This document shows positions 22,294 to 25,117 of a stretch of 25,117 nt of DNA, one piece after another. The notes beneath the pieces are model-generated. The model ran no database searches. It was not told the origin of the DNA and was given only the letters and a program-made list of their open reading frames with translations. Origin of the DNA: Thermomucor indicae-seudaticae (Eukaryota; Mucoromycota; Mucoromycetes; Mucorales; Lichtheimiaceae). The position numbers were made by a program, and so were the translations under genes. How positions within the stretch are numbered: the first letter of the stretch is position 1; every line of letters starts with the position of its first letter. The stretch lies in NCBI GenBank assembly GCA_000787465.1, contig JSYX01000523.1, positions 1-25,117 on the forward strand, given 5' to 3'.

Positions 22294-24931
22294 ATGGACA
22301 ACGACCCTCTGGATAAGCCTGTTCATCAAGCCTTTAGTCACTACAACCTTCTCAATGTGAATGGAATTGAACTCTAAGCGTGTTCGTTGCCGAGAATTGA
22401 CGGTTATTTACAGGTCATTCCAGTACAAGAAGAGCATGTCATGGACATGCCAGCCGGCAGACCTTGGGTACTATGCTTCTAAGGTGTCCCTGCGTGTGTT
22501 TCGATTTTTCCTCACGATGGGAATATAGAGAATGAATCTGTGCGCTGCGAGTCAAAGAGATCCGTTGACCTTTTTCGTCGGTACGGCCTAGTTTTCTGCA
22601 TCGCAAATGAAGGGGTCCCTGGGTTCACATTCTGTAAATAGCAATGTCGCACTACATTCTCGTGTACAAGATTGATCATCCTTCCGCGAAATTCAAAGAC
22701 CCCATTAAGCGACTTGGCTGCTGTTCCGATCCTACGCGACGCGATCCCGAGTTTGGCGAGGTAGGGGTTTTAACGTTTTGTGGTATATATAACATTAAAC
22801 AGAGTGCTGCGCGCGTTGTAGGATTTTACAATCAATGCGATCAAAGTCGGGCGGTTATTGGACACCGAAGTACTCGTGAGTGTCTCGAATGTAGGCGAAA
22901 TCTGCGTTTGGCGGACAGATGCATTGGACGAACGGCCTTTCACACTAGAGTAAGTAATGATAAACTCGGTGTCATTTAACATACAGATCCTCTAACTCAA
23001 TAAAACGAAAAGCAATCATTCTTCCACTTGGGGAATCGCATTACATGGTGATCAAGGCTTGCTGGCTGTTTCAGCCAACAGTTGGATCGTGACTATATAC
23101 AACATACCGAAATTGACCGACAAGTTTGGACAACGACGAGCCGATGTCGATTATGTGCTTCCGGCTAATACGGAAACGATGTCTTTGGTCGGCCATCAGA
23201 ACAATATTCCATGCATTGACTTTAGTAGCTCCGGACGGTACCTGGCGAGTTGCTCAATTGACAAGACGTGCCGTATATGGGACTTGAAAACGCGGCACGA
23301 AGTAGCCAAACGAAGCTTTCATCTTCATCCGAGAGAGAACGATGCATGGTATGCGTCAAAGAAAAAAAGGGGGCCATGGCTTGATAAGACAACTGAACTG
23401 ATAGATTTCTAGGTGCTGGTCTGTCAAGTTCATACCGAGCGGCTACTTTAAATATGCCTTTTGCAACGATCAACATACGAATAATGAGATCGAAAAGCGA
23501 CTCATGCAGGATCGATCAACGGCGCTGCATGCTGTGAACCTCCGGCATTCTGCTGGCCTACCGATTTATATCCTCAATACAATGTCCCCTACAGCCTTGT
23601 CGCCTACAGACACGGACTTTGACATATTCGATGAGAGCGATTTTGAAGGGAATGATATTGAAAACGGTAACGGTCCGTTAACCGTCGTGCGGTTTGATGA
23701 CTTGTCTCGTCCTTTGCAAAGTCCACGTGCAGGGCGTGAATCAACGGATACAGATTCGGAGGAGTCTTCTGAAGCGGAAGAAGAAGAGGAAGAAGAGGAA
23801 GAAGAAGAACAGCAAACTCTACAGATCTTTGAAAGGATAGCGACAGCGATTTTAAACCATGAGCGTGATGGCAATAACAATCCGCAGGATAATGCCCGTT
23901 TGGATACAGAAGAGCTGCAGGAAGCGTATGCGGCGTTGGCACGTCTATTGCGTGATCGGGTACTTCGACGAGGAGGCGCTTTCCAAAGTAGACAAGAGCT
24001 TGGGATGCGAATGCTCCATACATTAAGAAATAGCTTATTGCAAGTCCTGGGCGATAACAATGGAGTGTCACAGTTGGCTCAGGATATAAGCAATATGATA
24101 GAACATGGTTCAACCGAGTTCATGGACGAAGACGAGTCTCAGCAAGATACACGGCGACAAAGACGGATACCAGAGATGATTCCGATTACGTCCGATGGAT
24201 GGGACGAGCCGGTGGGCACGCCAAATGAGCCGCAGGATCATGATAACGAACCAGCAGCCACCGCCAACAAGGAGCAGGAGCAGCAAGAAGAAGGAATGCA
24301 GATGCTCACAGATATAGTTTTAAGCGAAGGAGTGATTCCGAATGTGATGAAAAACTCGAGTCTGGCTCTAGACAATCGGCAACGGTTTGGACTACAGAAG
24401 AATGATCTGGACGAATATCTGATGCTGACGACGGCCAAGGATGTTTATCTGTTGAGGACGACCAGGCCGCGATTGAAATCTGAACGACGGGAGCACAATG
24501 TCGTCAGCGACGTGGATGTACGCTCCGATAGGTTGCTCATGGCCATGGATCGGCTGAATATGGTCGAATGGATACCCGAGCTGGAACTGTTTGTGGCTGC
24601 GAGCCAAAAGGGCACGGTTGCCCTGATGCGCGTGCTGGAAGTTGAATTGTGGAATAATGAGCGCACTTTTATCTTTAATAACGAAAAGTACTTGCCGTTA
24701 TCTGGGATGCAACGCAAACCTCTTTATGGTAAGAAAAGAAAAGACAACTGCTTATACTTTGTGGATAGCTGTTTTGACCATTTATTAGGAATGACTGTGC
24801 AAAGAGCAGTGACAGATCGAATGGCCCCGCCAGCTTTTCTTTTATACCTGTTTTACTATGATGGCGCTATTCTTGCTTATAGACTATCCAGAGTTGCTGA
24901 TCAAGTATTTGCCTCCCCTCTAATGATTTGA
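22294..24931 (+). CDS. WD40-repeat protein, CRT10-like (736 aa, 8 exons)
   Basis: Exons: 22294-22356, 22414-22467, 22529-22580, 22642-22760, 22822-22949, 23013-23348, 23413-24728, 24789-24931; the total is 2,211 nt and closes in frame. The first part is a WD40-type beta-propeller: MDNDPLDKPVHQAFSHYNLL, DPLTFFVAMSHYILVYKIDH, INAIKVGRLLDTEVLVSVSN with GEICVWRTD, and the clearest repeat LVGHQNNIPCIDFSSSGRYL then ASCSIDKTCRIWDL. A strongly acidic run follows (about residues 372-385, coded at 23776-23809) in a long, probably disordered linker. The C-terminal block (LLRTTRPRL, DRLNMVEWIPELELFVAASQ, KPLYGMTVQR, FLLYLFYYDGAILAYRLSR) matches the layout of the fungal CRT10 family. In budding yeast Crt10 affects ribonucleotide reductase gene expression and has been linked to the Rtt101-Mms1 ubiquitin ligase; whether that holds here is unknown. 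A different WD40 adaptor is the main alternative. Confidence 0.78.
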
Positions 24932-25117
24932 ACCTTGTATATATTTTAAGACCTTTGGCTTACATGTACAAAACAAAAGATTTGCTTTCTACTGACTGTC
25001 ACATAAACTTTTGTGTCCTCCGTTGGTAGTGTTTGCGTCAACTTCAAGTGAAATTTGCGCCATGCTTTAACGAAGATTTACGGTGAAATTGAAATACATT
25101 TGCACTGTGATATAAAA
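24932..25117 (+). other. 3' flank of the CRT10-like gene
   Basis: AT-rich tail with no canonical AATAAA before the window edge; TATATATTTTAAG at 24938-24950 could serve as a weaker 3'-end element. No further gene starts here. Confidence 0.4.

Noticed and set aside
22644..22979. 111-codon plus-strand open frame as a separate small gene
   Set aside because: Its first 39 codons are exon 4 of the CRT10-like gene. The rest is the wrong frame; the conserved reading (INAIKVGRLLDTEVLVSVSN) needs the 22761-22821 intron.
23566..24113. Two long minus-strand frames opposite the CRT10-like gene
   Set aside because: They arise opposite the acidic GAA/GAG run (poly-Ser or poly-Leu), which keeps the antisense frames open.
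1..25117. CRISPR arrays, tRNA or rRNA genes, bacterial operon signals
   Set aside because: None seen. Repeats are simple microsatellites, and the gene structure is eukaryotic with introns throughout.

Overview
The window looks like a nuclear segment from an early-diverging fungus, most likely Mucoromycota and probably Mucorales. It has dense genes with many short introns (mostly 51-85 nt, GT...AG), a TACTAAC branch point in at least one intron, a fungal GT48 beta-1,3-glucan synthase, and a full-length SZT2-type gene, which ascomycete yeasts lack as far as I recall. No prokaryotic operon signals, tRNA, rRNA or CRISPR array were seen. All identities come from motif reading and recall of families; no alignment was run.

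Layout: positions 1-3233 hold no intact gene. They carry three decayed coding relics on the minus strand (about 909-1270, 1480-1916 and 2464-2730), one of which reads like the N-terminal part of a Mutator-like transposase. Positions 3234-13877 (+) are one giant 13-exon gene of about 3,300 residues for an SZT2-like protein (KICSTOR/TORC1 nutrient signalling in animals). Only 203 bp later comes a 5-exon FKS beta-1,3-glucan synthase gene (14081-19576, +, 1,712 aa). Tail-to-tail with it lies an 8-exon AMP-binding acyl-CoA ligase gene (19685-21832, -, 569 aa) with a perfect PTS2 peroxisome signal, a 5-nt microexon and a GC-AG intron. Across a 461-bp divergent intergenic region is an 8-exon WD40/CRT10-like gene (22294-24931, +, 736 aa). 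The last 186 bp are 3' flank.

The exon models of the FKS, ligase and CRT10-like genes were worked out by hand and each closes in frame from ATG to stop. The SZT2 model is phase-consistent from exon 4 to the stop codon but has an unresolved one-base conflict near 3640-3700. The genes do not form an obvious pathway: one is a TORC1-side signalling scaffold, one builds the cell wall, one activates carboxylic acids in peroxisomes, and one may regulate dNTP supply or act as a ubiquitin-ligase adaptor. The observations most worth a second look are the SZT2 homologue in a fungus with a vWA-like metal site, the 5-nt microexon with its GC donor, the PTS2 signal, and the divergent echinocandin hot spots in the glucan synthase.
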